Below are positions 1 through 6,048 of a stretch of DNA of 7,778 nt, one piece after another (the stretch's first letter is position 1; the number at the start of each line of letters is the position of its first letter). Both the position numbers and the translations under genes were made by a program. Source of the DNA: Deltaproteobacteria bacterium (GTDB lineage: Bacteria; Desulfobacterota; Desulfobacteria; Desulfobacterales; JAFDCJ01); contig JAJRVC010000077.1 of the NCBI GenBank assembly GCA_024277475.1, positions 1-7,778 on the forward strand, written 5' to 3'. The notes beneath the pieces were generated by a model that saw nothing but the letters and a program-made list of their open reading frames with translations, made no database searches and was not told the DNA's origin.

Positions 1-19
1 TATTTTCGTAGGCGTTCAC

Positions 20-50
20 GGGTTCAAAGGTTCTGGGTCTGGGTTCAAAG
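20..50. repeat. Short direct repeat, two GGGTTCAAAG units 21 bases apart
   Basis: The 10-mer GGGTTCAAAG lies at 20-29 and 41-50, separated by a GGTTCTGGGTCT-like spacer. The longer word GTTCAAAGGTTC (22-33) returns in reverse complement at 406-417, so this block and the one near rapZ's end form widely spaced inverted arms around the gene-free region. Both are seen directly. No function is assigned. Confidence 0.6.
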
Positions 51-259
51 TTCAGAACAGATTAAGGTGTCTTATCACGGCCTGCATTTCCTAAAAACTC
101 GTGTGAAACTACATTAAGCCGCTTTGGCTGCCGGCAACCGGGTTCGCAAGAAACACCGCCTGGCCGGAACAGTGAATTTTTCGATGTTTGACGTTCATTT
201 TTTTAGTTAACTTATCATATAAAAGTAGCAAAGACCAAAGTTTCTTCTACGATCAGACT

Positions 260-286
260 GGCCGTTTTTTTGGCCAGAGGCGCCGC
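260..286. repeat. Imperfect 27-base direct repeat, copy 1
   Basis: Aligns without gaps to 334-360, with 21 of 27 bases identical. Both copies share the plan GG-C-G, T-run, GGCCAG, then a GC-rich end. Copy 1 forms a small hairpin (CTGGCC at 258-263, GGCCAG at 272-277) around a T-run; copy 2 has lost the pairing. The two may be decayed copies of one element. Confidence 0.45.
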
Positions 287-333
287 TTATATGAAACATC
301 ATTTAATACAAAAATGTTTTTTCTGATTAAACC

Positions 334-360
334 GGTCGTTTTTCAGGCCAGCGGCGGGGC
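334..360. repeat. Imperfect 27-base direct repeat, copy 2
   Basis: Partner of 260-286, differing at 6 of 27 positions. The change of GGCC to GGTC in its left part weakens the hairpin that copy 1 can form. It lies about 90 bases downstream of the rapZ stop codon (minus-strand sense). Confidence 0.45.
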
Positions 361-451
361 TGGACACTGAAACCTGTAGACTTTAACCCTGAGCGGGTAA
401 CCCCGGAACCTTTGAACGGTTATGTTATAACATTGTCTGGATATCTCTGAT

Positions 452-1321
452 CTATACAGGCTGGGTTCGGTCGCGGTGATTAAGTTCCACTGTTTTGCCC
501 ATAGCACGAATATGTTCGTATATCGTTCTGGCAATGGTCACGGATCGATGCCGACCACCGGTACATCCGATTGCAACGGTTAAATAGGCCTTTCCCTCTT
601 TTTCGTACAGCGGGATTAAATAGTCAAGAAGATCCTGATATCTTTTAAGAAAATTACGAGTTTCATCATGTTTCAGGACGAACTCCCTGATCTCTTGTGT
701 TTCTCCATCAAGCTCTTTTAAATCCGGAATAAAATATGGGTTTGCCAGAAACCGCACATCCATGATCAAATCGGCATCATAGGGGATGCCGTACTTAAAA
801 CCGAAGGAGAGAACATTGATCTGCATCGGTACAAATTCTCTGCTTCTTTGGGCACTATCGAGAATCTTGGCCTTGAGTTCATGAACATTAAATTTAGAGG
901 TGTTAATTATCCGATCGGCAGCCGATCTCAAGTCTTCCAGCTGTTTTTTTTCCGTCCGAATACCTTCCAGCAGACTCTTTTCCGGTGAAAGAGGATGTTG
1001 CCTGCGGGTTGTGCTGTACCGCTGGAGCAGAATTTCTTCTTCGGCTTCCAGGAAGAAGATTTCGAAATGATATCCTTTTTGCTTCAGATCATGGAAGACG
1101 GCACTGTATTTGGCAAGAAAGCTTTTCTCGCGCAAATCCATCGCCAAGGCGATTCCTGTGATTTCAGAATCGGGTTCCATCGGCATTTCCAGGAATTTCG
1201 GCAGAAGACTTACCGGCATATTATCGATGCAGTAAAATCCGGTATCTTCCAGCGCGGCCATGGCCGTACTCTTTCCAGAGCCTGAAAGTCCTGTAATTAT
1301 GAGTATCGTTATATTTTTCAC
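452..1321 (-). CDS. rapZ: RapZ family P-loop nucleotide-binding protein (RNase adapter)
   Basis: The 289-residue product is close to the usual length of about 285. The N-terminal kinase-like domain has a Walker A motif GLSGSGKS at residues 11-18, followed by ALEDTGFYCIDNMP, a family hallmark. DLR near residues 62-64 and the RRYSTTRRQHPLS block follow. The C-terminal domain carries SFGFKYGIP, DVRFLANP and the near-invariant GCTGGRHRSV at 252-261. In E. coli RapZ binds the small RNAs GlmY and GlmZ and, with RNase E, tunes glmS and so amino-sugar supply for the envelope; whether this homologue does so is not known. The start codon is GTG, since an in-frame TAA lies a few codons upstream and no ATG is available. 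No good Shine-Dalgarno is visible. It is the last gene of the rpoN-hpf-ptsN-rapZ set, separated from ptsN by a long inverted repeat. Confidence 0.95.
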   Translation of the reverse strand: MKNITILIITGLSGSGKSTAMAALEDTGFYCIDNMPVSLLPKFLEMPMEPDSEITGIALAMDLREKSFLAKYSAVFHDLKQKGYHFEIFFLEAEEEILLQRYSTTRRQHPLSPEKSLLEGIRTEKKQLEDLRSAADRIINTSKFNVHELKAKILDSAQRSREFVPMQINVLSFGFKYGIPYDADLIMDVRFLANPYFIPDLKELDGETQEIREFVLKHDETRNFLKRYQDLLDYLIPLYEKEGKAYLTVAIGCTGGRHRSVTIARTIYEHIRAMGKTVELNHRDRTQPV

Positions 1322-1341
1322 ATCATATTTTAATTTTTAGG

Positions 1342-1455
1342 CTTTCAGATAATGTTTTTGGCAAGGATAGAAGGAGCGCCCCTGAGTAAGGCGTACAAAT
1401 AGTACGTTTTGAAGAGGGGCGACTGATAACGCAGTCCAAAAACTTTATCTGGAAG
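1342..1455. repeat. Long inverted repeat / stem-loop filling the ptsN-rapZ gap
   Basis: The outer arms at 1342-1361 and 1436-1455 are inverted copies matching at 18 of 20 positions (one further G-U pair is possible in RNA). Inside, CGCCCCT (1377-1383) pairs with AGGGGCG (1415-1421). Innermost, CGTAC (1392-1396) pairs with GTACG (1402-1406) around a 5-base loop. The whole 114 bases can fold as one nested hairpin on either strand. It starts 10 bases past the ptsN stop and ends about 20 bases before the rapZ start, so it would lie in the ptsN-rapZ transcript. No T-run follows, so it is not a standard terminator. It could be a REP/MITE-like element, an RNase III or processing site, or a regulatory structure for rapZ. 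The pairing is seen; the role is inference. Confidence 0.7.
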
Positions 1456-1464
1456 ACTATACAG

Positions 1465-1923
1465 CTAAAATTCTTCGTCCTCCTCTTTGATAATACCCAA
1501 TATTTCGTCGCTGTCGGCAGCCTCCAGCAGCCTGCTTTTGAACGGATCGTTTTTGAGGATACGTGAAATTCGGGCCAGCAGTTTCAGGTGAAGACCCGTG
1601 GAGTTTTCCGGCGTAACCAGGATAAAAAAGATGTGAGTCGGCCGGCCATCCAGGGATTCAAAATCGACACCCTTTCGACTCAGGCCAAATCCGAGAACAA
1701 GTGATTCGAGATCTTTCATCTTTCCGTGGGGAATACCGATCCCACCGCCAATGCCGGTGCTTCCGAGCCGTTCTCTGTCCATGAGAACTCTGGCCAGATC
1801 CTTCTGACTGACACCGGCTATTTCAGCCACCGGAACCACGAGTTCTTCCAGAATTCCTTTTTTGTTTCGAGCTTTTAAATCGGATAAAATCGATTTTCTG
1901 TCTAATACATCACAAATTTTCAT
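1465..1923 (-). CDS. ptsN: PTS EIIA-Ntr domain protein (nitrogen regulatory IIA)
   Basis: About 152 residues from the ATG at 1923, the normal size for a stand-alone EIIA-Ntr. The phosphorylation-site motif GIGGGIGIPHGK is present, with the active histidine at residue 66, as is the preceding RERLGSTGIG block. The later HIFFILVTPENSTGLHLKLLARISR segment is typical of the IIA fold. The protein should accept phosphate from an NPr-type HPr and act by binding regulatory partners (potassium transport and sigma-54-linked genes in other bacteria) rather than by moving sugar. A GTG at 1932 would add three residues; I prefer the ATG because MKICDVL looks like the usual family N-terminus. Neither start has a strong ribosome binding site. 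It lies between hpf and rapZ, the classical place for ptsN. Confidence 0.93.
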   Translation of the reverse strand: MKICDVLDRKSILSDLKARNKKGILEELVVPVAEIAGVSQKDLARVLMDRERLGSTGIGGGIGIPHGKMKDLESLVLGFGLSRKGVDFESLDGRPTHIFFILVTPENSTGLHLKLLARISRILKNDPFKSRLLEAADSDEILGIIKEEDEEF

Positions 1924-1984
1924 GTTATCCACACCATAGAGCAGTCCGCATATGAAATACTAATCAACGAAGCGTTAACTATAA

Positions 1985-2518
1985 TCACGAACTGGGCTGA
2001 ATCAAGCCGTAGTGTCCATCTTTGCGTCGATACAACACATTAATCTGATCTGATCTGGCATTGGTGAACACCAGGAAATTGTCTTCAATCAAATCCATCT
2101 GCAATACGGCTTCTTCAATATCCATGGGTTTATATTCTATATTTCTGATTTTTACCTGTCTTTCACTTTCATCTTCCGGCAGATTTTCGGCCTCATCGAG
2201 AATGGAGCGGCTGCGGTTTTTGGCTGCCGAGCGTCGCTTTCTTGTTTTCTCTTTATTTTTTTTGATTTGTTTTTCAAGCTTATCCAGTGTCATGTCGATG
2301 GCGGAATACATGTCAATGGTTTCTTCTTTGCCGTTTATATTAAGTTTATCGCCGGTGATGTTGATCTCAGCGATATGTCGAAATTTTTCGACAGCAAGGA
2401 CAACATTGGCTTCAGCAGGATTGTCAAGGAATTTGTCGAAGCGATCCAGTTTGTCGCTCACATATGCTTTCAGATGTTCAGAAGGGTCAAGATTTTTGAA
2501 AGTTACGGATGTTTGCAT
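1985..2518 (-). CDS. hpf: Ribosome hibernation promoting factor, long form
   Basis: A 177-residue protein of the S30AE / HPF family. Residues 1 to about 95 form the N-terminal domain that sits in the decoding centre (MQTSVTFKNLDPSEHLKAYV, then VEKFRHIAEINI). A strongly basic linker follows (KKNKEKTRKRRSAAKNRSRS). A C-terminal dimerisation domain occupies about 125-177 (KPMDIEEAVLQMDL, FLVFTNARSDQINVLYRRKD, GHYGLIQP). The second domain marks it as long HPF, which in other bacteria joins two 70S ribosomes into an inactive 100S pair. Short HPF/YfiA lacks it. The start ATG is preceded by AGGGAG overlapping the rpoN stop, so hpf is probably translationally coupled to rpoN, 14 bases upstream. Confidence 0.95.
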   Translation of the reverse strand: MQTSVTFKNLDPSEHLKAYVSDKLDRFDKFLDNPAEANVVLAVEKFRHIAEINITGDKLNINGKEETIDMYSAIDMTLDKLEKQIKKNKEKTRKRRSAAKNRSRSILDEAENLPEDESERQVKIRNIEYKPMDIEEAVLQMDLIEDNFLVFTNARSDQINVLYRRKDGHYGLIQPSS

Positions 2519-2528
2519 ATTCTATGCT

Positions 2529-2534
2529 CTCCCT
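2529..2534 (-). promoter_or_regulatory. Ribosome binding site of hpf, overlapping the rpoN stop
   Basis: AGGGAG on the minus strand, about 10 bases before the hpf ATG. Its first two bases (AG) are the last two of the rpoN TAG. The overlap suggests that ribosomes finishing rpoN help start hpf. Confidence 0.6.
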
Positions 2535-3966
2535 AAATTTGTTTGCGTTTATTGGATGGCAATACTTTCAACATCTCACGATATTTGGCAACGGTCCTGC
2601 GCGCAATGTTAATGTGATCTTCTTTCAGGATCCGGGCAATCTTATCATCACTGTAAGGTTTTTTCGGATCTTCAGCGGCAATGATCTGTCTGATTTTATC
2701 CTGAACGCTGGCAGAAGCAATCGATCCGCCCTGGGACCGTCTAATAGAGCTATTGAAAAAATATTTCAACTCAAAAATACCTTGGGGGGTAAAGGCATAT
2801 TTGTTGGTGGTAACCCGGCTGATGGTGGATTCGTGCATTTGAATATCCTGGGCCACGTCTCTGAGCACCATGGGCTTAAGATAGGCAATGCCCTTGTCAA
2901 AAAATTCCCGTTGAAAGGTCAAAATGCTCTCCATCACCCGGTAGATGGTTTTTTGACGTTGATGAATGCTTTTGATGAGCCAGGCGGCAGATCTCATTTT
3001 ATCATGGATGTAGTCTTCGGCCTCCCCGGAGATATTTTTTCCGCGCGAAATAGAGCTTTTGTAAAAGGAATTCACGCGTAGTTTCGGCATGCCGTCGTCA
3101 TTGAGCATAATGACGAATTCATCTTCAAGTTTATAAACGTATATATCAGGATTGATATACTGAGGTGTTTCATCGCCGAATTGCCGGCCGGGTTTGGGTT
3201 CCAGACTTTTAATAACATTAATGGCTGAAACGACCTCATCCATACTCTTTTTGAGGGCCTTGCAAATAGCCTTGTAATTTTTCTTTTCCAGATTGGATAG
3301 ATGATGGGTAATGATGTCAATCACAATGGTGTCATCGAGGCCCAGGAATTTTGCCTGAATCAGCAAACATTCACTCAGATCCCTGGCACCGACTCCGATA
3401 GGATCAAAGGTTTGAAGAACGGATAGAATTTCCTCGATCTTTTCAGGGGGGGATCCATTCATATGCGCAATTTCTTCAACCGACGCATCCAGATAGCCAT
3501 CCTTGTTCAGATTGCCGATGATAAGGCTGACGATTCTCTCCTCCTCCTTATCCGGTTTGGTCATTAGAAATTGCCATAGCAAATGATCATTTAATGATTC
3601 ATGGCTGGCGATGAAAGACTCAAATCTCGGTGTGTCCCTGTCTTCCGACTCATGGTGAACTCTCCCGGGAGTATTGTACTCATCCAGATAGTTGCTCCAG
3701 TCAATATCCTCCTGAATTTTGTCCTCTATGGTAACTTCTTTAACCTCAGAGCTTTCAGTGGTTGCGGCCTCCGTTTGGTCGGTCGCTTGCTCGGCGGGAG
3801 TGCTTTCCTGCACCTCCTCCAGAGCCGGATTTTCCTCCAGCTCCGTTCGAATCGTATCCATGAGCTCCAGCCTGGACAACTGCAACAGCTTGATTGCCAT
3901 TTGAAGTTGCGGCGTCATGATGAGCTGCTGGGTTAGTTTGAGTTGTTGTCGCAGTTCAAGTGCCAT
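2533..3966 (-). CDS. rpoN: RNA polymerase sigma-54 factor
   Basis: A complete sigma-54 of 477 residues, the usual length. Region I is the glutamine- and leucine-rich N-terminus (MALELRQQLKLTQQLIMTPQ, then LQLSRLELMDTI) that contacts enhancer-binding ATPases. Residues of about 50-110 are the acidic, variable region II. The core-binding domain follows, with FDPIGVGARDLSECLLIQ and ATPASE-independent core contacts. The helix-turn-helix lies around 365-405 (LRDVAQDIQMHESTISRVT, then NKYAFTPQGIFELKYF). The RpoN box ARRTVAKYRE is at 455-464 and reads the -24 element. The start ATG has only a weak GGAT before it. Upstream lies a 551-base gap with a sigma-54-like site, so the gene may be transcribed separately from lptC and may regulate itself. 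It is followed closely by hpf, ptsN and rapZ, the standard order. Confidence 0.97.
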   Translation of the reverse strand: MALELRQQLKLTQQLIMTPQLQMAIKLLQLSRLELMDTIRTELEENPALEEVQESTPAEQATDQTEAATTESSEVKEVTIEDKIQEDIDWSNYLDEYNTPGRVHHESEDRDTPRFESFIASHESLNDHLLWQFLMTKPDKEEERIVSLIIGNLNKDGYLDASVEEIAHMNGSPPEKIEEILSVLQTFDPIGVGARDLSECLLIQAKFLGLDDTIVIDIITHHLSNLEKKNYKAICKALKKSMDEVVSAINVIKSLEPKPGRQFGDETPQYINPDIYVYKLEDEFVIMLNDDGMPKLRVNSFYKSSISRGKNISGEAEDYIHDKMRSAAWLIKSIHQRQKTIYRVMESILTFQREFFDKGIAYLKPMVLRDVAQDIQMHESTISRVTTNKYAFTPQGIFELKYFFNSSIRRSQGGSIASASVQDKIRQIIAAEDPKKPYSDDKIARILKEDHINIARRTVAKYREMLKVLPSNKRKQI

Positions 3967-4136
3967 TTTATCCGTGGATGTTGTTTTTTATGTGTTTTTT
4001 CAAAAAAAACTCTAATATGAATCCAAATCCATCTGGATCTCTATCCGGTTAATTTTTTCGTGAACCCTAAAAATAATCAGTCAACTATGGGTTGCCAAAC
4101 AGTACCTGTTCATTATACGTCTGAAAGCCCGTACTT

Positions 4137-4152
4137 TGCAATTTAAATGCCA
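4137..4152 (-). promoter_or_regulatory. Candidate sigma-54 (-24/-12) promoter upstream of rpoN
   Basis: The minus strand reads TGGCATTTAAATTGCA, against the sigma-54 consensus TGGCACG-N4-TTGCW. The GG and GC cores have exactly the right spacing, and the full TTGCA is present; C and G at the end of the first block are replaced by T and T. The predicted start is near 4127, giving a leader of about 160 bases for rpoN. The match is seen directly; use by sigma-54, and hence rpoN self-control, is inference. No enhancer site is identified. Confidence 0.45.
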
Positions 4153-4171
4153 GCTATGACAATTTTTTCTT

Positions 4172-4200
4172 ATTTTAGTCGAAATTCTTAAAGATTGCAA
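4172..4200 (-). promoter_or_regulatory. Candidate sigma-70-type promoter upstream of rpoN
   Basis: On the minus strand TTGCAA (-35, 4 of 6 to consensus) is followed after 17 bases by TAAAAT (-10, 5 of 6). The -10 ends about 20 bases before the sigma-54-like site, so rpoN may have tandem promoters. The surrounding DNA is AT-rich, which makes chance matches common. Confidence 0.4.
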
Positions 4201-4419
4201 CCCTATTCATCACTGGGCAGGACTCCGTCACTTAAGCAGTAGCTATTTGATTTTAAGAAAATTGTCTGCTTAATGAAAATCATGAAAATTCCAAGCACCA
4301 AAGACCAAATCTTAAACAAATCGTTCCTCTACAGTTGTGCCCAACGACATCTTTACCGGCAAACCAGGGTTTGCGATGCGATACAACTCTGATGAATGTT
4401 TTGATCATTGATGTGGCCG

Positions 4420-4444
4420 CAAAAAGGCACAAAAACCACAAAAA
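4420..4444. repeat. CAAAAA units with a spacing of 9-10 bases
   Basis: CAAAAA starts at 4420, 4430 and 4439. Flanking TGTGG and CCACA words can pair as short arms. The roughly one-helical-turn spacing resembles the 10-base spacing in the element at 6049-6210, although the word differs. Confidence 0.4.
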
Positions 4445-4482
4445 TAAAATTTAACCCTTAATAATTTCAATAGGTTATATAA

Positions 4483-4502
4483 TCAAAATTCGAGAATTTT
4501 GA
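4483..4502 (-). terminator. AT-rich palindrome after lptC, possible weak terminator
   Basis: Arms TCAAAATTC and GAATTTTGA, 9 bases each, flank a 2-base centre, 15 bases beyond the lptC stop. The stem is AT-rich and no long T-run follows in the minus-strand direction, so it would be a poor intrinsic terminator. It could instead be a protein-binding palindrome. It lies where the kdsA-lptC transcript would be expected to end if rpoN is transcribed separately. Confidence 0.3.
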
Positions 4503-4517
4503 CTTTTTACGGGATTA

Positions 4518-5123
4518 TCAGGGCACAGCCCTGCCCGGGATTGCTGCAAAACCCGGCACGACCGTGGCGACAACATTTCCCCTTAAAACAACTTTGTCGG
4601 CTTTTAAATCATATTCAGCGGATTGCGCCGTGAGCTCACCACCCCGTCCCCGAATCCGGATCGATTGGTCACAAATAATGATACGCCGTCTGTTTTCATA
4701 ATTCAGATGTTCGGTCTCCATCTGAAACTCATCATTTCTTATCACAACATTGCCTGAAACTTCAATGTCATTTGTATCAGTTTGCAAGATTCCCCGATCG
4801 GCTGTCAGGTAAACTTCACGATTGTCTTTAAGAAAATAAATAACCGATAAGTTTTTTAATTCGACTTTGTTTTCGGCTTCCATATAATTGGCGGAATCGG
4901 CCTCCAGACTCCATTCTTTTTTGCCGTCACGGGTGCTGGTCTGCCGGATCTTACCCAACGACAGATTGGCTCCTTCTTTGATGGAGCTAAACAGCAGTTC
5001 AGGTGCATTGGAAACCTGGCGGTAGCCGATGAAAACACTCACAATCATGCCGACGGCCAGCAGAATGACCGCCAATAAAAACAGGCGTAATTTTTTGACT
5101 TTCTTTAGCCGAGACCAAACCAT
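4518..5123 (-). CDS. lptC: LPS export ABC transporter periplasmic protein LptC
   Basis: A 201-residue protein with a basic N-terminus (RLKKVKKLR), one membrane helix at about residues 14-33, and a periplasmic LptC/OstA-like beta-jellyroll. The jellyroll shows the repeating strand pattern of the family: EWSLEADSANYMEAENKVEL, YLTADRGILQTDTNDIEVSG, MKLE-like ETEHLNYENRRRIII, and LTAQSAEYDLKADKVVLRGN. LptC passes LPS from the LptBFG transporter to the periplasmic bridge protein LptA. The usual length is about 190; the extra tail after GNVVATV (PGFAAIPGRAVP) looks unlike the rest. It starts 40 bases after kdsA with a weak ribosome binding site and is probably co-transcribed with it. lptA and lptB, normally next, are absent here. 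Confidence 0.85.
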   Translation of the reverse strand: MVWSRLKKVKKLRLFLLAVILLAVGMIVSVFIGYRQVSNAPELLFSSIKEGANLSLGKIRQTSTRDGKKEWSLEADSANYMEAENKVELKNLSVIYFLKDNREVYLTADRGILQTDTNDIEVSGNVVIRNDEFQMETEHLNYENRRRIIICDQSIRIRGRGGELTAQSAEYDLKADKVVLRGNVVATVVPGFAAIPGRAVP

Positions 5124-5163
5124 TAATAGATACCCGGGTCCAGTGAACGTAGATTTCTAAGCG

Positions 5164-5988
5164 TCAGCACCCATTGGATAGTGTGTGGATCGATTTAAGC
5201 TGGGAGAGCAGCTCATAAATGGTATCGAGTTTTAAGGAATTGGGACCATCGCAGAGGGCTTTGTCCGGATGGCTGTGGACTTCCATGAAAATACCGTCTA
5301 CTCCCGCTGCCGCCGCGGCTCTGGCCAGCATCGGCGCATATTCCCGCTGCCCTCCGGAGTTTGTACCGGCTCCGCCTGGCAGCTGAACACTGTGGGTGGC
5401 ATCAAAAACTACCGGATAACCAATTTTTCGCATTATCATAAAACTGCGAAAATCTACAACCAGGTTGTTATAACCGAACATCGTTCCACGCTCGGTTATC
5501 AAAATCCGCCGGTTTCCGGTAGAGGTGATTTTTTCCACTACATTAGCCATATCCCAGGGCGCCAGGAACTGTCCCTTTTTGATGTTCACCGGTTTAGCGG
5601 TTCTTGCAACTTCGACAATGAGGTCGGTTTGGCGGCACAAAAAAGCCGGGATCTGGATAATATCAAGTATCCGGGCCGCCGCAGAGATCTCGCTGATGCG
5701 GTGTACATCCGAAAGGATCGGGATGCCGAACTCTTCTTTAATATCTTTGAGGATTCTGAGGCCGTCGTTTAAACCCGGCCCCCTGAAGGCCTTGACTGAA
5801 GAGCGGTTGGCTTTATCATAGGAAGCTTTAAATATTAAAGGCATCTCGAGCTTAGACGTGATCTCTTTGAGAACGCCTGCGATCTGCCGGGTCGTCTCAT
5901 AATTCTCGATAACGCAGGGGCCGGAAATAAGCACCAGAGGCGACCCGCGGCCGATAACGATATCACCTGTTTTTATTAGATTTGACAT
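5164..5988 (-). CDS. kdsA: 3-deoxy-8-phosphooctulonate (Kdo-8-P) synthase
   Basis: This cytoplasmic enzyme condenses phosphoenolpyruvate with arabinose 5-phosphate to Kdo-8-phosphate, for the LPS inner core. The 274 residues from the ATG cover the whole TIM-barrel family length. Visible motifs are ISGPCVIE (21-28), FKASYDKANRSS (53-64), FRGPG (68-72), SDVHR, QIPAFLCRQTDL, KGQFLAPWDM, TERG, FGYNNLVVDFR, DATHSVQLPGG (from 196) and CDGPN (246-250). Cys25, His199, Glu236 and Asp247 match the metal ligands of the Aquifex enzyme (Cys11, His185, Glu222, Asp233, from memory) with a constant offset of 14, so a metal-dependent enzyme is predicted. I chose the ATG at 5988, with GAGG 8 bases before it, over a TTG two codons upstream. 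It is first in the operon with lptC; no kdsC phosphatase follows. Confidence 0.96.
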   Translation of the reverse strand: MSNLIKTGDIVIGRGSPLVLISGPCVIENYETTRQIAGVLKEITSKLEMPLIFKASYDKANRSSVKAFRGPGLNDGLRILKDIKEEFGIPILSDVHRISEISAAARILDIIQIPAFLCRQTDLIVEVARTAKPVNIKKGQFLAPWDMANVVEKITSTGNRRILITERGTMFGYNNLVVDFRSFMIMRKIGYPVVFDATHSVQLPGGAGTNSGGQREYAPMLARAAAAAGVDGIFMEVHSHPDKALCDGPNSLKLDTIYELLSQLKSIHTLSNGC

Positions 5989-6021
5989 GTCCAATGCCTC
6001 ACCCGGGCGAGCCGGAATAAA

Positions 6022-6045
6022 ATTGAATATTGACGATTGAATATT
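6022..6045. repeat. Direct repeat of ATTGAATATT
   Basis: ATTGAATATT lies at 6022-6031 and again at 6036-6045, separated by GACG. It abuts the larger repeat element that starts at 6049 and may be part of the same composite repeat. It lies in the kdsA leader or promoter region. Confidence 0.55.
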
Positions 6046-6048
6046 TAT

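Larger units (their letters stand above)
1..451. other. Gene-free region downstream of rapZ, rich in short repeats
   Basis: No convincing gene is seen on either strand. The only open frames are short, lack a credible ribosome binding site and show no recognisable protein family. The stretch is a patchwork of short repeats. GGGTTCAAAG occurs at 20-29 and 41-50. GTTCAAAGGTTC at 22-33 recurs as its reverse complement at 406-417. An imperfect 27-base direct repeat lies at 260-286 and 334-360. A hairpin with arms CTGGCC and GGCCAG sits at 258-277. No clear rho-independent terminator for rapZ is visible, because no good hairpin is followed by a T-run on the minus strand. The region resembles the repeat-laden intergenic DNA common in large desulfobacterial genomes; that comparison is from memory. 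Confidence 0.6.
3967..4517. other. 551-base AT-rich gap between lptC and rpoN, no gene
   Basis: No coding frame or recognisable remnant of lptA or lptB is seen on either strand, although these two genes usually sit here in related clusters. I see a sigma-70-like promoter (4172-4200), a sigma-54-like -24/-12 site (4137-4152), a small inverted repeat AACAG-TAC-CTGTT (4098-4110), another ATCCA-TC-TGGAT (4027-4038), CAAAAA units about 10 bases apart (4420-4444), and an AT-rich palindrome just past lptC (4483-4502). The word CAAAGACCAAA (4299-4309) also occurs at 229-239, suggesting scattered repeat fragments. Confidence 0.6.

Noticed and set aside
20..50. GGTTCAAAG words taken as the T-arm of a tRNA
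   Set aside because: No acceptor stem, anticodon arm or CCA-compatible end can be found around them.
258..277. Hairpin CTGGCC / GGCCAG as the rapZ terminator
   Set aside because: On the minus strand the T-rich part of the plus strand becomes an A-rich loop, and no T-run follows the stem.
188..370. Open frame of 60 codons on the plus strand downstream of rapZ
   Set aside because: It lies across repeat-rich DNA, has no ribosome binding site, matches no known family and includes both copies of the 27-base repeat.
995..1285. Plus-strand open frame inside rapZ
   Set aside because: It is antisense to well-conserved rapZ codons, including the Walker A region, and has no independent support.
2061..2612. 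Plus-strand open frame of 183 codons across hpf and the end of rpoN
   Set aside because: Ser/Leu-rich low-quality translation, antisense to two clearly real genes.
4098..4110. AACAG-TAC-CTGTT as a LexA-type operator
   Set aside because: The spacing does not fit the CTGT-N8-ACAG form and nothing nearby is an SOS gene.
5269..5821. Two plus-strand open frames inside kdsA
   Set aside because: Antisense shadows of a complete and highly conserved kdsA.
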